A program made the translations under genes and the position numbers. Of a stretch of DNA of 32,866 bases, positions 20,500-29,128 are shown piece by piece; the stretch's first letter is position 1; the number at the start of each line of letters is the position of its first letter. The notes beneath the pieces are model-generated. The model was given only the letters and a program-made list of their open reading frames with translations, was not told the origin of the DNA and ran no database searches. The DNA comes from Chamaesiphon polymorphus CCALA 037 (lineage in GTDB: Bacteria > Cyanobacteriota > Cyanobacteriia > Cyanobacteriales > Chamaesiphonaceae). The stretch is from assembly GCF_003003845.1 (NCBI RefSeq), contig NZ_PVWO01000013.1:1-32866 (forward strand). Reading direction: 5' to 3'.

Positions 20500-22749
20500 T
20501 TATAAGGTAGAAACTAGAGGTTTCTCAGTATCTGTCTCCCCATCATAAGTTTCATCATCTGTATCTGTCTCTACGTCATCTGTCTCTACCTCTGGCTCGA
20601 TAATTGGATTCGAGCAATAGATCGGATGAGAAAGATCGGGGGATTTAATAAACTTAATTCCGTGACTCTCTAACAGCAACAAAAGTCGGTCGATATCGTC
20701 TTTTGCTTTGTACGCATCAAACTTCGCCCCACCTTCCTTGGACTTTGTAGACCATTCTGAATAGATGAGAATATCATCGTTTTTGAAGACCTTAGATTCT
20801 TCAGCCAGTTGATATGGCGAAGGGTTGTCGTGGGCATCGGGATAAAGTACTACATTAACCAGCGTAGTTAATTTGGCTAACAATTTACCCTGTGGCGGTT
20901 CGGGGAAAAGGCGTTCGACGATTGCCCTGCGCTCGGTCATAATTTCGGCGTATTCGGCATTACTCAATTGCCGTTTGCTCGACTGAATTTTAGATAATAG
21001 CTTGTCCCAATGTCCGACCGATCGCTTACTATTTTCGATATCTACTTGAGAGACTTTAATGTCGTGTAAAATTGGAATATATGCCTCCTTTTTATTGCTA
21101 TAGCCAGGGGATATCGTTACAGCTTTACCTTGTGGTAATTTCAAAAATTCCTCTGGAGTCATTAATGGCACTTGCGTCCGTTGCTCCGATCTCGATACCG
21201 TGGCGTTACCTTGTCCGCTCCCGCTGTTGATGCTCTTAGTCCAATAAACTATCTCTTTCTCCCCTAAATACTCTGAGTATTCCTTTGCGCTACCTACATC
21301 CTGCGGATTTAGGTAATGCTTGGTGGCGCAATTACTCATCATCGTATTCGCCCGATCCTCACCATAGGTTTCGTTAAGTTGGCTTTTATTTTGGAGGCCG
21401 AGCAATCCGACGAATCCCGCCGATCGTGATTCAGCCAACCAATTAGCCAATTTAGGTAATCTCAGCGACGGAATTTCGTCGAACGAGCAAATTACTGGAG
21501 TTATTCGGTGACGCGAGTGAGCGACATTACGGGAGATTAATACGTCGAGAACCGTTGCGAGAATCGGTGTGAGAATCGCCCGATAGTCTTGGTTTAGCCC
21601 GACAACTACGAGTGTTTTTCCTTCAATGTCAGGATTGAAGTCGCTCTTACCACATAGAGCAGAAACGAAATCTCGCTCGATGAACTTCTGGAAGACCTTA
21701 GCTGCGTTACCGATGATGCCACCCTCAGTAACATTTGTCTCCTTTTTGCCACCACCAATACCGATTAGCTGACTGAAAGCTTTGTCATTCCAGACATTTA
21801 GGCGTTTGCTGGCAAACTTGAGCCGACTGCTGAGGTTCGGTAACGCGATGATGGCCGCAGCCGTCATCAGATCGCCAAGTTCTGGTCTGTTCTCTTGTTC
21901 TGCCACCCATTTAGCTGCTAAGAATAAACCTTTAACCAGCGTCACCCCCGCGTCCGTGAAGAACTCATTTCCACCAGCATTTTTATCGCTACCCTTGAGA
22001 TTTTCGAGCATTACTTCTGCCATATTTCCGGCAGCAACTCCATGACCGGAATCATCGATAAAATCGAGTAAGTTGATGGTGCAAGATTCGAGGAAACTCG
22101 GCGCGAAAATCTGGATGTTGTAGCCATGCTCTTTGGCATAGCCGACAATCTCCTTAGACTGTTCGTAATATTTAAAATCGTAGAGAACGATCGACAGTCC
22201 TTGATCGATTGCCGAACGCAGGTAAGGGTTGAGTACTCCATAAGATTTCCCCGTACCAGCCGCCCCAAATACCGCAGTCCCAGCTTGACAATCGGGGAAA
22301 TATACGGTGGAATCGCGTTGGAGTAAGTTAGGAAACTTTGGTAAGTTTTTATGGCTTTGGCGAATCTTCTGGGCGATCTCGGCATCGCCCAATCCCTGTT
22401 GTTTTAGGGTTCGTTTGATGCCACCAATCGTCGCGCGATAGTGAGTCAATTGAGATCTTTGTGGTTGATTGATATACAGGCAAGTTTTGCCAACCTTAGA
22501 CCTCCTGTTAGCCACCTGTAGGCGACCCTTAATTTGAGAGTTTTTGCGCTCTTTAGCTCCACCCCAGTAAGCTTTACCCAGCTTGCCCTGCGGTTTCTTA
22601 CTGCATAGTGCGGCAACGAGCAAAATTAACCCACAAGCCGAAATTAACCCCAATGGCGAAACAATAAAGCTCTTGGCTTGGACGATGGTTGGTAACTGCT
22701 GAGGTATTGGCTGATGGCTAACTGACTGCGGGTGCTGAAATTTCGTCAT
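20500..22749 (-). CDS. virD4: Type IV coupling protein, VirD4/TraG/TraD family (749 aa)
   Basis: The track start at 22881 overlaps the upstream gene by 133 bp; the ATG at 22749 overlaps that gene's stop as TAATG and is the natural start. One transmembrane segment (about 28-49, FIVSPLGLISACGLILLVAALC) anchors the protein. The ATPase domain has Walker A FGAAGTGKSYGVL (about 161-173), a Walker B/DE box VICSFDEIPSLRLP, and the hallmark SRSAGFVGLLGLQNKSQLNETYGEDRANTMMSNC, where a Q-rich sensor follows. Coupling proteins bring relaxase-bound DNA to the secretion channel. The C-terminus ends in an acidic DVETDTDDETYDGETDTE stretch, a candidate interaction tail. All core motifs are intact, so it should be functional. 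Confidence 0.92.
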   Translation of the reverse strand: MTKFQHPQSVSHQPIPQQLPTIVQAKSFIVSPLGLISACGLILLVAALCSKKPQGKLGKAYWGGAKERKNSQIKGRLQVANRRSKVGKTCLYINQPQRSQLTHYRATIGGIKRTLKQQGLGDAEIAQKIRQSHKNLPKFPNLLQRDSTVYFPDCQAGTAVFGAAGTGKSYGVLNPYLRSAIDQGLSIVLYDFKYYEQSKEIVGYAKEHGYNIQIFAPSFLESCTINLLDFIDDSGHGVAAGNMAEVMLENLKGSDKNAGGNEFFTDAGVTLVKGLFLAAKWVAEQENRPELGDLMTAAAIIALPNLSSRLKFASKRLNVWNDKAFSQLIGIGGGKKETNVTEGGIIGNAAKVFQKFIERDFVSALCGKSDFNPDIEGKTLVVVGLNQDYRAILTPILATVLDVLISRNVAHSRHRITPVICSFDEIPSLRLPKLANWLAESRSAGFVGLLGLQNKSQLNETYGEDRANTMMSNCATKHYLNPQDVGSAKEYSEYLGEKEIVYWTKSINSGSGQGNATVSRSEQRTQVPLMTPEEFLKLPQGKAVTISPGYSNKKEAYIPILHDIKVSQVDIENSKRSVGHWDKLLSKIQSSKRQLSNAEYAEIMTERRAIVERLFPEPPQGKLLAKLTTLVNVVLYPDAHDNPSPYQLAEESKVFKNDDILIYSEWSTKSKEGGAKFDAYKAKDDIDRLLLLLESHGIKFIKSPDLSHPIYCSNPIIEPEVETDDVETDTDDETYDGETDTEKPLVSTL

Positions 22750-23855
22750 TATGGTACCTTCACTTGGCGGTAAATAGAAGAGCCAACCACCGGAATGGCA
22801 ATGCCGCGATTGCGTTCGGAAATAGTCAAGTACAGGGGTATGGGAATAAAATAGGGAGAGCAACCAGCCAGCCAAGAGCATACCCGCGTATTCATGTGAA
22901 TCAATGCCGTACCTTTTTTGGCATTAACGTTCGTCAGGATGAATTTCACGCCCCCAGAGCCGATATCGACAACGATTCCAGCAGGTTCGCGTCCGCCATT
23001 CATTAGAGCCAATAGCCCGCTGCCGCCAGGAACTGATTGACTATCTCCTGAAATCATCCGCGCTCCATTGAGATAGGGCATCCCTAACACCGCTCGAAAC
23101 TCACCATAATCGCATTTGGTAATGCACTTATGCGCTCCGTTATCAGAAATCACCATGTGTTGGATATTCCGCTCGTTCGTCCGCACCAAATCTAACCGAA
23201 TCGCCGCCACCCCAACTGGATATGAAAACCCAGGCATTCTAGAGATAAGTACCTCGCTCAATCCAGGGATCGTATTTGCTGTTAAATTAGAAATCCCAGG
23301 AAACTGGTTGAACTGAGTGTTTTGAATTTGGGGAAATTGGGCGATACTCGTTTTGCGTAAGTCAGCAACACTTCCTAGAGTTGCATTGGGGTTTTTAGCC
23401 GCTAAATTGCCCACTGTCGTCCGCGAACCATCGGCAGCCGTGACAGGCATTTGTGCCATCCCTGGAGTTGCCGCAATATCGCCAACTTTTAAGCGACTCA
23501 ACCACGGGGTCGCTGTAGCCAAACTGCTATTGGAGTCAACCCGCGTACCATTTTTAGCCGCAATCTGAGCTGGAGTCAATTTGCCTGCTGCAAAAGTAGT
23601 ATTCCACACAGACATTGGAACACAAGCTGCTGGAGCTACCCCAGCGGGACAATTAATTGAAGTTACCCCGCCCATCGAGCTTTGAGCTTGAGATGGGACA
23701 TTAACCCTCACTGAATTAGGATAGGCTGGCATCGCACCAATGGTCGAGTTGCCGAGTGTTTCTTGAATAGTTTGGGCATGTACGGGATGAATATTTAATC
23801 CCAAACAAACACCCACAATTGGTAAAATTGAATGTCGAAATTTGAATCTTGCCAT
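22749..23855 (-). CDS. Secreted cysteine-containing conjugation-locus protein (368 aa)
   Basis: A clear signal peptide (MARFKFRHSILPIVGVCLGLNIHPVHA/Q) is followed by a Gly/Ala/Asn-rich, mostly beta protein. Six mature cysteines come in three close pairs (INCPAGVAPAACVP, CITKCDYG, VCSWLAGC), implying three short disulfide loops in an oxidising compartment. The C-terminus holds hydrophobic strands (YFIPIPLYLTISERNRGIAIPVV) but no obvious transmembrane helix. It lies between the VirB9-like region and virD4 and overlaps the virD4 start by one base, so it is probably a structural part of the transfer channel or pilus. F-type TraU/TraW-like roles are possible, but no sequence match is evident. Confidence 0.7.
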   Translation of the reverse strand: MARFKFRHSILPIVGVCLGLNIHPVHAQTIQETLGNSTIGAMPAYPNSVRVNVPSQAQSSMGGVTSINCPAGVAPAACVPMSVWNTTFAAGKLTPAQIAAKNGTRVDSNSSLATATPWLSRLKVGDIAATPGMAQMPVTAADGSRTTVGNLAAKNPNATLGSVADLRKTSIAQFPQIQNTQFNQFPGISNLTANTIPGLSEVLISRMPGFSYPVGVAAIRLDLVRTNERNIQHMVISDNGAHKCITKCDYGEFRAVLGMPYLNGARMISGDSQSVPGGSGLLALMNGGREPAGIVVDIGSGGVKFILTNVNAKKGTALIHMNTRVCSWLAGCSPYFIPIPLYLTISERNRGIAIPVVGSSIYRQVKVP

Positions 23856-23891
23856 GATAAGTTACTCCAATTATTCTCAAGCTGAATGAGC

Positions 23892-24059
23892 TTAGTTCAG
23901 GAAATTGCTCCAGTTATTCCAAAACTGAGTGGGATTCATTAAGAAAAATGCTAACCCAGTAGCATAAAAAGCCAAGAATGTAAGCTTGCAAAACCGATTG
24001 AATTGACGAGAGTGATAGAAATCTAAGGTAGACTTAACGAAGCGATCGAGACTTTCCAT
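23892..24059 (-). CDS. 55-aa single-pass membrane protein, missed by the ORF track
   Basis: The ATG at 24059 opens MESLDRFVKSTLDFYHSRQF, followed by a hydrophobic helix CKLTFLAFYATGLAFFLM (about 24-41) and NPTQFWNNWSNFLN, ending at TAA 23892. It fills what is otherwise a 251-bp gap in a tightly packed operon between the VirB9-like gene and the secreted Cys protein. Size, single helix and position recall small T4SS components such as TraL/VirB3, or a pilin-related subunit, but the sequence is too short to assign. The orientation N-in/C-out is favoured by the basic residues before the helix. Confidence 0.65.
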   Translation of the reverse strand: MESLDRFVKSTLDFYHSRQFNRFCKLTFLAFYATGLAFFLMNPTQFWNNWSNFLN

Positions 24060-24106
24060 GATAATTTATGCTTGTAATAAAGCTATTGCGAATGTAATGA
24101 AGAAAA

Positions 24107-24850
24107 TTAAGAACCAAGCAGAATTAATTTAGATACTAAATTCAAATCGATGCGATGCTTGGTTGCAGCATTAAGTAGCGGCATTCCTCCATGCACGTCA
24201 AGAATAAATCGATCGATTGGATTGTTGCCCCGTCTATCGTAGTTGGGAACTTCATTCCGATTGACAGCAACTTTCAAACCTTTGAATAGCTTAGAACTTA
24301 AAGCATTTAACCGCAGAGAATTCTCTTTCTGGCGCAAATCCTCGGCATTTTTGACGGCAATCGGATCGTAATATCGCGGAGGAGGAGCAGCTTTGATAAA
24401 GTTAATTTGAGCGATCGCTTCGTCTCCAGGTCTGCCTTGACGCAAACTAAAAAGGTACGTTCGGCGGTTATTCGCTCGATCTCTAGTCCTAATCGTCAGT
24501 ACTGATTGAGTTGCAATCGAGTTCACTTTGGTTACTCCAGGTAATTGAAGTTTGTCAATTAGAGTTAAATGCACTAAATTTGCTGGATCTTGACAACCTT
24601 CTTGTACTGCAAGACAACCTTCCGCCTTGATGCCAACAAAGGAGCGATTGTCGGCAATCATTGTTTGAATGTATTCTCCAGCTCCTTCAAAGTTAAGGTT
24701 AACGCCCACTCCAGGGATGATATTTACAACCAACACGCCATTCATCGGCGTGGATACTTCCCGAACGATCGGCTGATTAGCAAGACTAGGAGATCCCGCA
24801 ACAAGAGTCGAAATTAACACTAATGGCAATCCTAAATATTTTTTCAACAT
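24107..24850 (-). CDS. VirB9/TraK-like secreted T4SS protein (247 aa)
   Basis: A signal peptide (MLKKYLGLPLVLISTLVAGSPSLA) precedes a beta-rich domain beginning NGVLVVNIIPGVGVNLNFEGAGEYIQTMIADNRS, comparable to the strand pattern at the start of VirB9/TrbG/TraK secretins. KLQLPGVTKVNSIATQSVLTIRTR and RRTYLFSLRQG follow. One Cys pair (CLAVQEGC) is present. The C-terminal half is helical and divergent, lacking the usual VirB9 C-terminal barrel. It sits directly after virB10 with a 5-bp gap, where VirB9/TraK homologues are expected, and would form the outer ring of the core complex. The assignment relies partly on position. Confidence 0.6.
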   Translation of the reverse strand: MLKKYLGLPLVLISTLVAGSPSLANQPIVREVSTPMNGVLVVNIIPGVGVNLNFEGAGEYIQTMIADNRSFVGIKAEGCLAVQEGCQDPANLVHLTLIDKLQLPGVTKVNSIATQSVLTIRTRDRANNRRTYLFSLRQGRPGDEAIAQINFIKAAPPPRYYDPIAVKNAEDLRQKENSLRLNALSSKLFKGLKVAVNRNEVPNYDRRGNNPIDRFILDVHGGMPLLNAATKHRIDLNLVSKLILLGS

Positions 24851-24855
24851 TCCTC

Positions 24856-26796
24856 TTACCTCACTGCAAACGGCTTAACCGCAACGATCGTCATTTTGTA
24901 TCCCATTGGCAGATACCAGAGTCTGGACGCACTCTCCAACCGCCTAATCTCGGTTTCATTACGTTTCGACCAAGCCTCAAGAATCGGTGTCGCACCGCCA
25001 TCTAAAATTCCACCTACAATATTGGGATTGCTAGTACTACTAACAACAGCCGTGCCATTAGTCGAAACTTGAACCGATGAATTAGGTTGAGTTAGAACTC
25101 TTCCCAGCCCAGAAGCTGCCCCTGCTAAAAACGTCTGCAAATCTCGCCGACCGATTTCGCCCTGGTCGAACTGCTTGTATTGAGCGATGACGGGACTATT
25201 ATCGGTGCCACTGAGAATTAAACTCCCCGCATCAATGGGAATATTTTCACCATTAACGATGGCGATGGCTGAGGAGATTCGCATCAGTCCATTTGATGCC
25301 ACGGTGACAGTCGCAATAATTCTCGTGCCATCGGGAATAGGCACATCCCCATTGGTATCGGCAAAACCCTGTTCTAGTTGCAATAAAATTTCTTGTCCGG
25401 CTTCACCAGGAATGATTTGCATCGGGGAAATCAGCGATACAATCCTGTTCTGACCTGGGATAACGATCGCCTGCGCCACCGTAAAAGTTTTATTGTCTTT
25501 GTAATTATCTTTCTCTCCAGAATATTGAGAAATTGCCCGATCGACAGGTTGATAGTCTGGCTCGATCCCAGGCTGGGGAATAGCTTCTGAATACGACCTC
25601 GGATCGATCGACGCTATATAGTTAGCTGCTGCATTCTTAATCGTGCTAGCTTGTGGCACGAGTTGCCGCACGGGTTGCATCGATGGCTGGCCGAGTGGCA
25701 GGATTTGTTGTGGATATAACTGCCCAGCAGGTTGTACTAACGGTTGCAGAGACGATCTACCAACTGGTACATAAGATGATTGTCCATTCGATCGCACGAC
25801 TGGTTGTTGGTAAATCTGCGAGGTGACAGGTTGTGTAACTGGCTGTGGAATGGGTTGAGCGATAGTTTGTGGTTGCATCGGTTGTCCGATGGGTTGCACG
25901 ACAGATTTTTGGACGGATTCTGGCGTAGTCTGTGTGACGGTTTTCGATACTGTCTTCTCGCCATAAATTCCAATAGCGTTATCGGTAGCCTCTTGCCAGG
26001 ATACTGGCTGTTTAGGAACGATCGCCTCAGTCGCAGGAGCGGGCTGGGGTTTAACGATTGCCACTTTAGCTTGCGAGCTAGGTTGAGGCGTAGTTTTGGC
26101 TACAGGCTGAGGTTTAAACGCGATCGGCTGAGGCTTGGCGACAACCACTAGAGGTTTCGCCTTTGGCTCGCTGGCAACTCGCGGCTGAGGAGCTGGAGTA
26201 ATCGCAGGTGCGACAGCAACAGGCTTGGTGACTGGAGCGATTGGCGGTTCTACGTTTGTTGGTGGAGCAGATCTACTACTAGTAACGGGCGTAACCGCAG
26301 GAGCTGGTGTAACTGGGGTAGCCTGTGGATTAGGAGTTGCTGCGGTGGCTTTGGCATCTGCGGCGGCTTTGGCGAGCCGCTCGGCTTCTTGAGCTTTAGC
26401 TGCATCTTCAAGCCCCCGCGTCTGATCTTGCATTGCTAACTTGTTCTGCATGGTGGCAAAACGCGGATCGGGTGCAAACTCGGCTTTCGGAGCTGTTGGT
26501 TCGTTAGTCGGGGTCGCAGCTACTGTCGGACTGTTCTGCCCACTATTTCCGAACATCATATATCCGAGTCCACCGATGGGAACTGCCGACAATCCCAAGA
26601 TTAGAAGAGATTTAACACCCCCTTGCTTGTGAAGGGGAATTGTAGTGCGCTGTTCCTCAATGTCACCACCTTCAGCATCGGCAGGAAGATCGTGCGGATG
26701 TTCGATCGTACCGGAAAGATCTGAATCGGTACCAACTAATTCGCTAAAAAATTCATTGTCTAAGGGAGGATTTTCTGAGTTGAATTTTGCTTGCAT
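24856..26796 (-). CDS. virB10: VirB10/TraB/TrbI core-complex protein (646 aa)
   Basis: An acidic cytoplasmic N-terminus (about 1-58) is followed by one transmembrane helix (about 61-83, VKSLLILGLSAVPIGGLGYMMFG). A very long Pro/Gln/Ala/Val-rich periplasmic spacer (about 95-430) has many QPV, PVT and KPQ repeats. The C-terminal TrbI/VirB10 domain (about 440-646) contains FTVAQAIVIPGQN, IPDGTRIIATVTV, PIDAGSLILSGTD and EIGRRDLQTFLAGAASGLGRVL, and ends YLPMGYKMTIVAVKPFAV. VirB10 spans both membranes and transmits ATP energy to the channel. The long spacer may reflect the thicker cyanobacterial peptidoglycan. The start at 26796 lies 2 nt after the virB8-like stop. Confidence 0.88.
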   Translation of the reverse strand: MQAKFNSENPPLDNEFFSELVGTDSDLSGTIEHPHDLPADAEGGDIEEQRTTIPLHKQGGVKSLLILGLSAVPIGGLGYMMFGNSGQNSPTVAATPTNEPTAPKAEFAPDPRFATMQNKLAMQDQTRGLEDAAKAQEAERLAKAAADAKATAATPNPQATPVTPAPAVTPVTSSRSAPPTNVEPPIAPVTKPVAVAPAITPAPQPRVASEPKAKPLVVVAKPQPIAFKPQPVAKTTPQPSSQAKVAIVKPQPAPATEAIVPKQPVSWQEATDNAIGIYGEKTVSKTVTQTTPESVQKSVVQPIGQPMQPQTIAQPIPQPVTQPVTSQIYQQPVVRSNGQSSYVPVGRSSLQPLVQPAGQLYPQQILPLGQPSMQPVRQLVPQASTIKNAAANYIASIDPRSYSEAIPQPGIEPDYQPVDRAISQYSGEKDNYKDNKTFTVAQAIVIPGQNRIVSLISPMQIIPGEAGQEILLQLEQGFADTNGDVPIPDGTRIIATVTVASNGLMRISSAIAIVNGENIPIDAGSLILSGTDNSPVIAQYKQFDQGEIGRRDLQTFLAGAASGLGRVLTQPNSSVQVSTNGTAVVSSTSNPNIVGGILDGGATPILEAWSKRNETEIRRLESASRLWYLPMGYKMTIVAVKPFAVR

Positions 26797-26798
26797 GA

Positions 26799-27659
26799 CT
26801 ATTTTTGAGGAGTTGTAGGAGTAACATTGGTAGCAGGAGCCGGAGCAGATACTGTTGGGGGCTTGATATCGTCTGCTTGGTATGCCTCGACTGCGTAGAT
26901 CTGTAGTCCAGGGGCTTGAGCCATTGCCACCACTTGAGCTAAATCTCCAGGAGTAGTAGTTTGAGCCAAAGTCGCTGGGTAAATTGCCTTGACATAGACG
27001 ATTTTATTGAATGGAATCGTTTTCTCTGGTACGTTTGCTGCCGACCGTAAAATTAGATTTGCCACAACTTTAACTTTCCAAAGTCGTTCGTCATTGTTGC
27101 CTTTGACTTCGATCGGATCTTGCAAGTCCAAAATTGAGATCGTCACTTCCGACTGACCTTGCAAAACGCCTAACTTGGTAAGCAATGGGGAGATCGTCTC
27201 GCCTAAAAATTCTTCCCTAAACTTGTCTGATAAAGCGAAACTTCCCGCCCAAACAGTAGTTGGTACTAAAGCTTTGGCTGATTTAGATTCGATTGGAGCA
27301 CCAGGATCGATCTTGGGTCGGCGCATATCCTCTGTAGTCGCGGGTGGTAAATATCTACTCCAAGTAAATAACTTGGTTAACGTCATCGCCGTGAAATCTT
27401 TAATCAACTGAGGCGATCGATTTTTAGATTCAAATGCTGTAACTTGAATCGTTTTACCGTTGATGGTTTGTACCATCGTTGGTAACGGACGATTGGCAAT
27501 ATTATTTGTGCTAAAGGCGTTGATTATCAACAAGAGTGTATTGAAAATTGATAATCCGCAAGTAACTAAAACAAATAGTGCAAAATGATTGTTTTCCGTT
27601 GCCTGAGAATGCGGTCGGATCTTAGTTAAAGATTTAAGTTCGTGAAATGAGTCAGACAT
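26799..27659 (-). CDS. VirB8/TraE-like inner-membrane T4SS protein (286 aa)
   Basis: A short cytoplasmic N-terminus and one transmembrane helix (about 27-48, ALFVLVTCGLSIFNTLLLIINAF) precede a periplasmic domain of alternating helices and strands. This contains IKDFTAMTLTKLFTWSRYLPP, SVTIS-like strand EVTISILDLQDPIEV, ERLWKVKVVANLILRS and NKIVYVKAIYP, consistent with the NTF2-like VirB8/TraE fold. A Pro/Thr/Ala-rich tail ends the protein. Position immediately before virB10 and after the VirB6-like gene supports the call. VirB8 homologues bridge the inner membrane complex to the channel and are needed for assembly. Confidence 0.72.
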   Translation of the reverse strand: MSDSFHELKSLTKIRPHSQATENNHFALFVLVTCGLSIFNTLLLIINAFSTNNIANRPLPTMVQTINGKTIQVTAFESKNRSPQLIKDFTAMTLTKLFTWSRYLPPATTEDMRRPKIDPGAPIESKSAKALVPTTVWAGSFALSDKFREEFLGETISPLLTKLGVLQGQSEVTISILDLQDPIEVKGNNDERLWKVKVVANLILRSAANVPEKTIPFNKIVYVKAIYPATLAQTTTPGDLAQVVAMAQAPGLQIYAVEAYQADDIKPPTVSAPAPATNVTPTTPQK

Positions 27660-27700
27660 GAATTTAGATAGTTATTTAGTAATTAAAGTAATTTGAGAGT

Positions 27701-29056
27701 TTATTTTTTACCAAAAAGTGCCTTAGCTTTACCCCCAACAGATCCAACTTTACCCCCAATGGCTTTAGCTATTTTCGCGCCGTCACTCGTACCCCCAGCT
27801 TTAGCTGCAATCCCTGCTTTAACTGCTTTCCCAATACCCCCTGCTGCACCCCCCGCTGCCGATCCTGCGGCACTAATTGGAGCTGTCGCCAATCCTTCAG
27901 CAACGGCAATCATCGAGCCTTTGGCAAAGATAAAGGTGATGAATGGTGCAAATATCGCAGATAGCATGGCAAGTACGTAACCCAATCCCCCCAACCTGCC
28001 TGCAACAGTGGCAATTAACGCTAACACGATGGCAAAACAAATCTTGGCATTGCATAGTGCCCAAAACTGTGAAAACCAATCCACCATAGCTTTTTCATCA
28101 GCGACTCCCATTGCTAAAGCTAGGGGTAATAAATAAAATGATAAAATCGCCGCAAGTTCGAGTCCCCAGTAAAACATGATCGTGATGCACTTGAGCACCA
28201 GCGAAATTAGTTCGTCTCCCATTTTTGCAAAAGCCGCTCCAGGGTCGGAGATACCACTCGCAACGGCGGACGCAGTATTTATCAGACCATCTAGTACGTT
28301 ACCGCCAGCGTTATTGCCATTAACTCCAGCCCCACTTGCCGCAGCTTGCTGCTGGGCGATTTGAGATACCATTGCTTGTGAATATTGAATGATTGCCGGA
28401 TCTGTAACATTAGCATCGTTGATAGTTTGTGCTAGTGTAGCTGCCGCAGTTGCCGCACAAGTAAGTTGAGCTGACTGACCACCCGAAGCATTTGTTGTAT
28501 TGGGCTTGAGCCGACAGAGATTGAGAGATGCTAAAAATTGCTTGACGGCTGATTGTCCGATTGCAGAATTACTATTTGGATCGAGTGGTGCATTCGTAAT
28601 CCCCGCCGCTTGTGATGCGGCAGAATCTGCCTGCATGTCCGCACCCACATTTTCAATAATGGTGATGCCAAAGCCCTGCGTCAAACCTCTGAGGGCATAA
28701 GTCGCTTTTTTAGCTGGGGCACCACTTTGAGATAGTAAAATGATGAATAATAAAGGCATCATTAACTTCTGAATAACTTGCCAAGGTTGCATTTCGGCGT
28801 TTAATGAGTACTCCTCATAAAGCTTGTAGCATCGCCAAGCTAGAAAAATAAATGCCAAACCGATACTAAATCCAGCAATTCGACCAAAGACACCGCTACT
28901 GTTATAAAGAACTGCCCACATCGCGTTGGTAGAATCAGCCGCATCCTTCGCTGCATTTGCTGCTGCTGTTGCAATACCACCATTTGCAGCACTTGAAGGA
29001 GGACTTGCAGCCGCAACAAAATATAGATTAGGAGTGATGAGTGAAGTTAAATTCAT
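27701..29056 (-). CDS. VirB6/TrbL-type polytopic T4SS membrane protein (451 aa)
   Basis: The protein has about five to six hydrophobic helices: about 58-76 (FGRIAGFSIGLAFIFLAW), 92-110 (KLMMPLLFIILLSQSG), then a large Ala/Asn/Gln-rich periplasmic loop (about 125-280), and three or more helices between about 293 and 395 (CITIMFYWGLELAAILSFYLLPLALAMG, KICFAIVLALIATVAG, LAMLSAIFAPFITFIFAKG). A Gly/Ala/Lys-rich C-terminal tail follows. This layout matches VirB6/TrbL proteins, which line the inner-membrane part of the DNA path. A perfect 15-bp hairpin lies between it and the upstream VirB5-like gene. The long loop and G/A-rich tail are typical low-complexity additions. Confidence 0.78.
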   Translation of the reverse strand: MNLTSLITPNLYFVAAASPPSSAANGGIATAAANAAKDAADSTNAMWAVLYNSSGVFGRIAGFSIGLAFIFLAWRCYKLYEEYSLNAEMQPWQVIQKLMMPLLFIILLSQSGAPAKKATYALRGLTQGFGITIIENVGADMQADSAASQAAGITNAPLDPNSNSAIGQSAVKQFLASLNLCRLKPNTTNASGGQSAQLTCAATAAATLAQTINDANVTDPAIIQYSQAMVSQIAQQQAAASGAGVNGNNAGGNVLDGLINTASAVASGISDPGAAFAKMGDELISLVLKCITIMFYWGLELAAILSFYLLPLALAMGVADEKAMVDWFSQFWALCNAKICFAIVLALIATVAGRLGGLGYVLAMLSAIFAPFITFIFAKGSMIAVAEGLATAPISAAGSAAGGAAGGIGKAVKAGIAAKAGGTSDGAKIAKAIGGKVGSVGGKAKALFGKK

Positions 29057-29084
29057 TTTTGAATATTGTTAAAATTTTAAATAT

Positions 29085-29121
29085 GAGTGAAGCAGAAATC
29101 CCAATTATTTCTGCTTCACTC
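29085..29121 (-). terminator. Perfect 15-bp-stem hairpin between VirB5-like and VirB6-like genes
   Basis: GAGTGAAGCAGAAAT and ATTTCTGCTTCACTC pair exactly around a 7-nt loop. It starts 7 bases after the VirB5-like stop (29129) and ends about 28 bases before the VirB6-like ATG (29056). No strong U-run follows on the minus strand (CATATTTAAAATTTT). It may therefore be a leaky intra-operon terminator, an RNA processing site or a stability element that sets different levels of the two proteins. Confidence 0.6.
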
Positions 29122-29128
29122 TTCTAGA

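Noticed and set aside
22750-22881. Upstream extension (44 codons) of the coupling protein in the ORF track
   Set aside because: It overlaps the 368-aa gene, and the TAATG junction gives a natural start at 22749.
25780-26151. Plus-strand ORF of 123 aa (Leu/Trp/Arg-rich)
   Set aside because: It is the antisense shadow of the Pro/Gln repeat region of virB10, with repetitive composition caused by that region.
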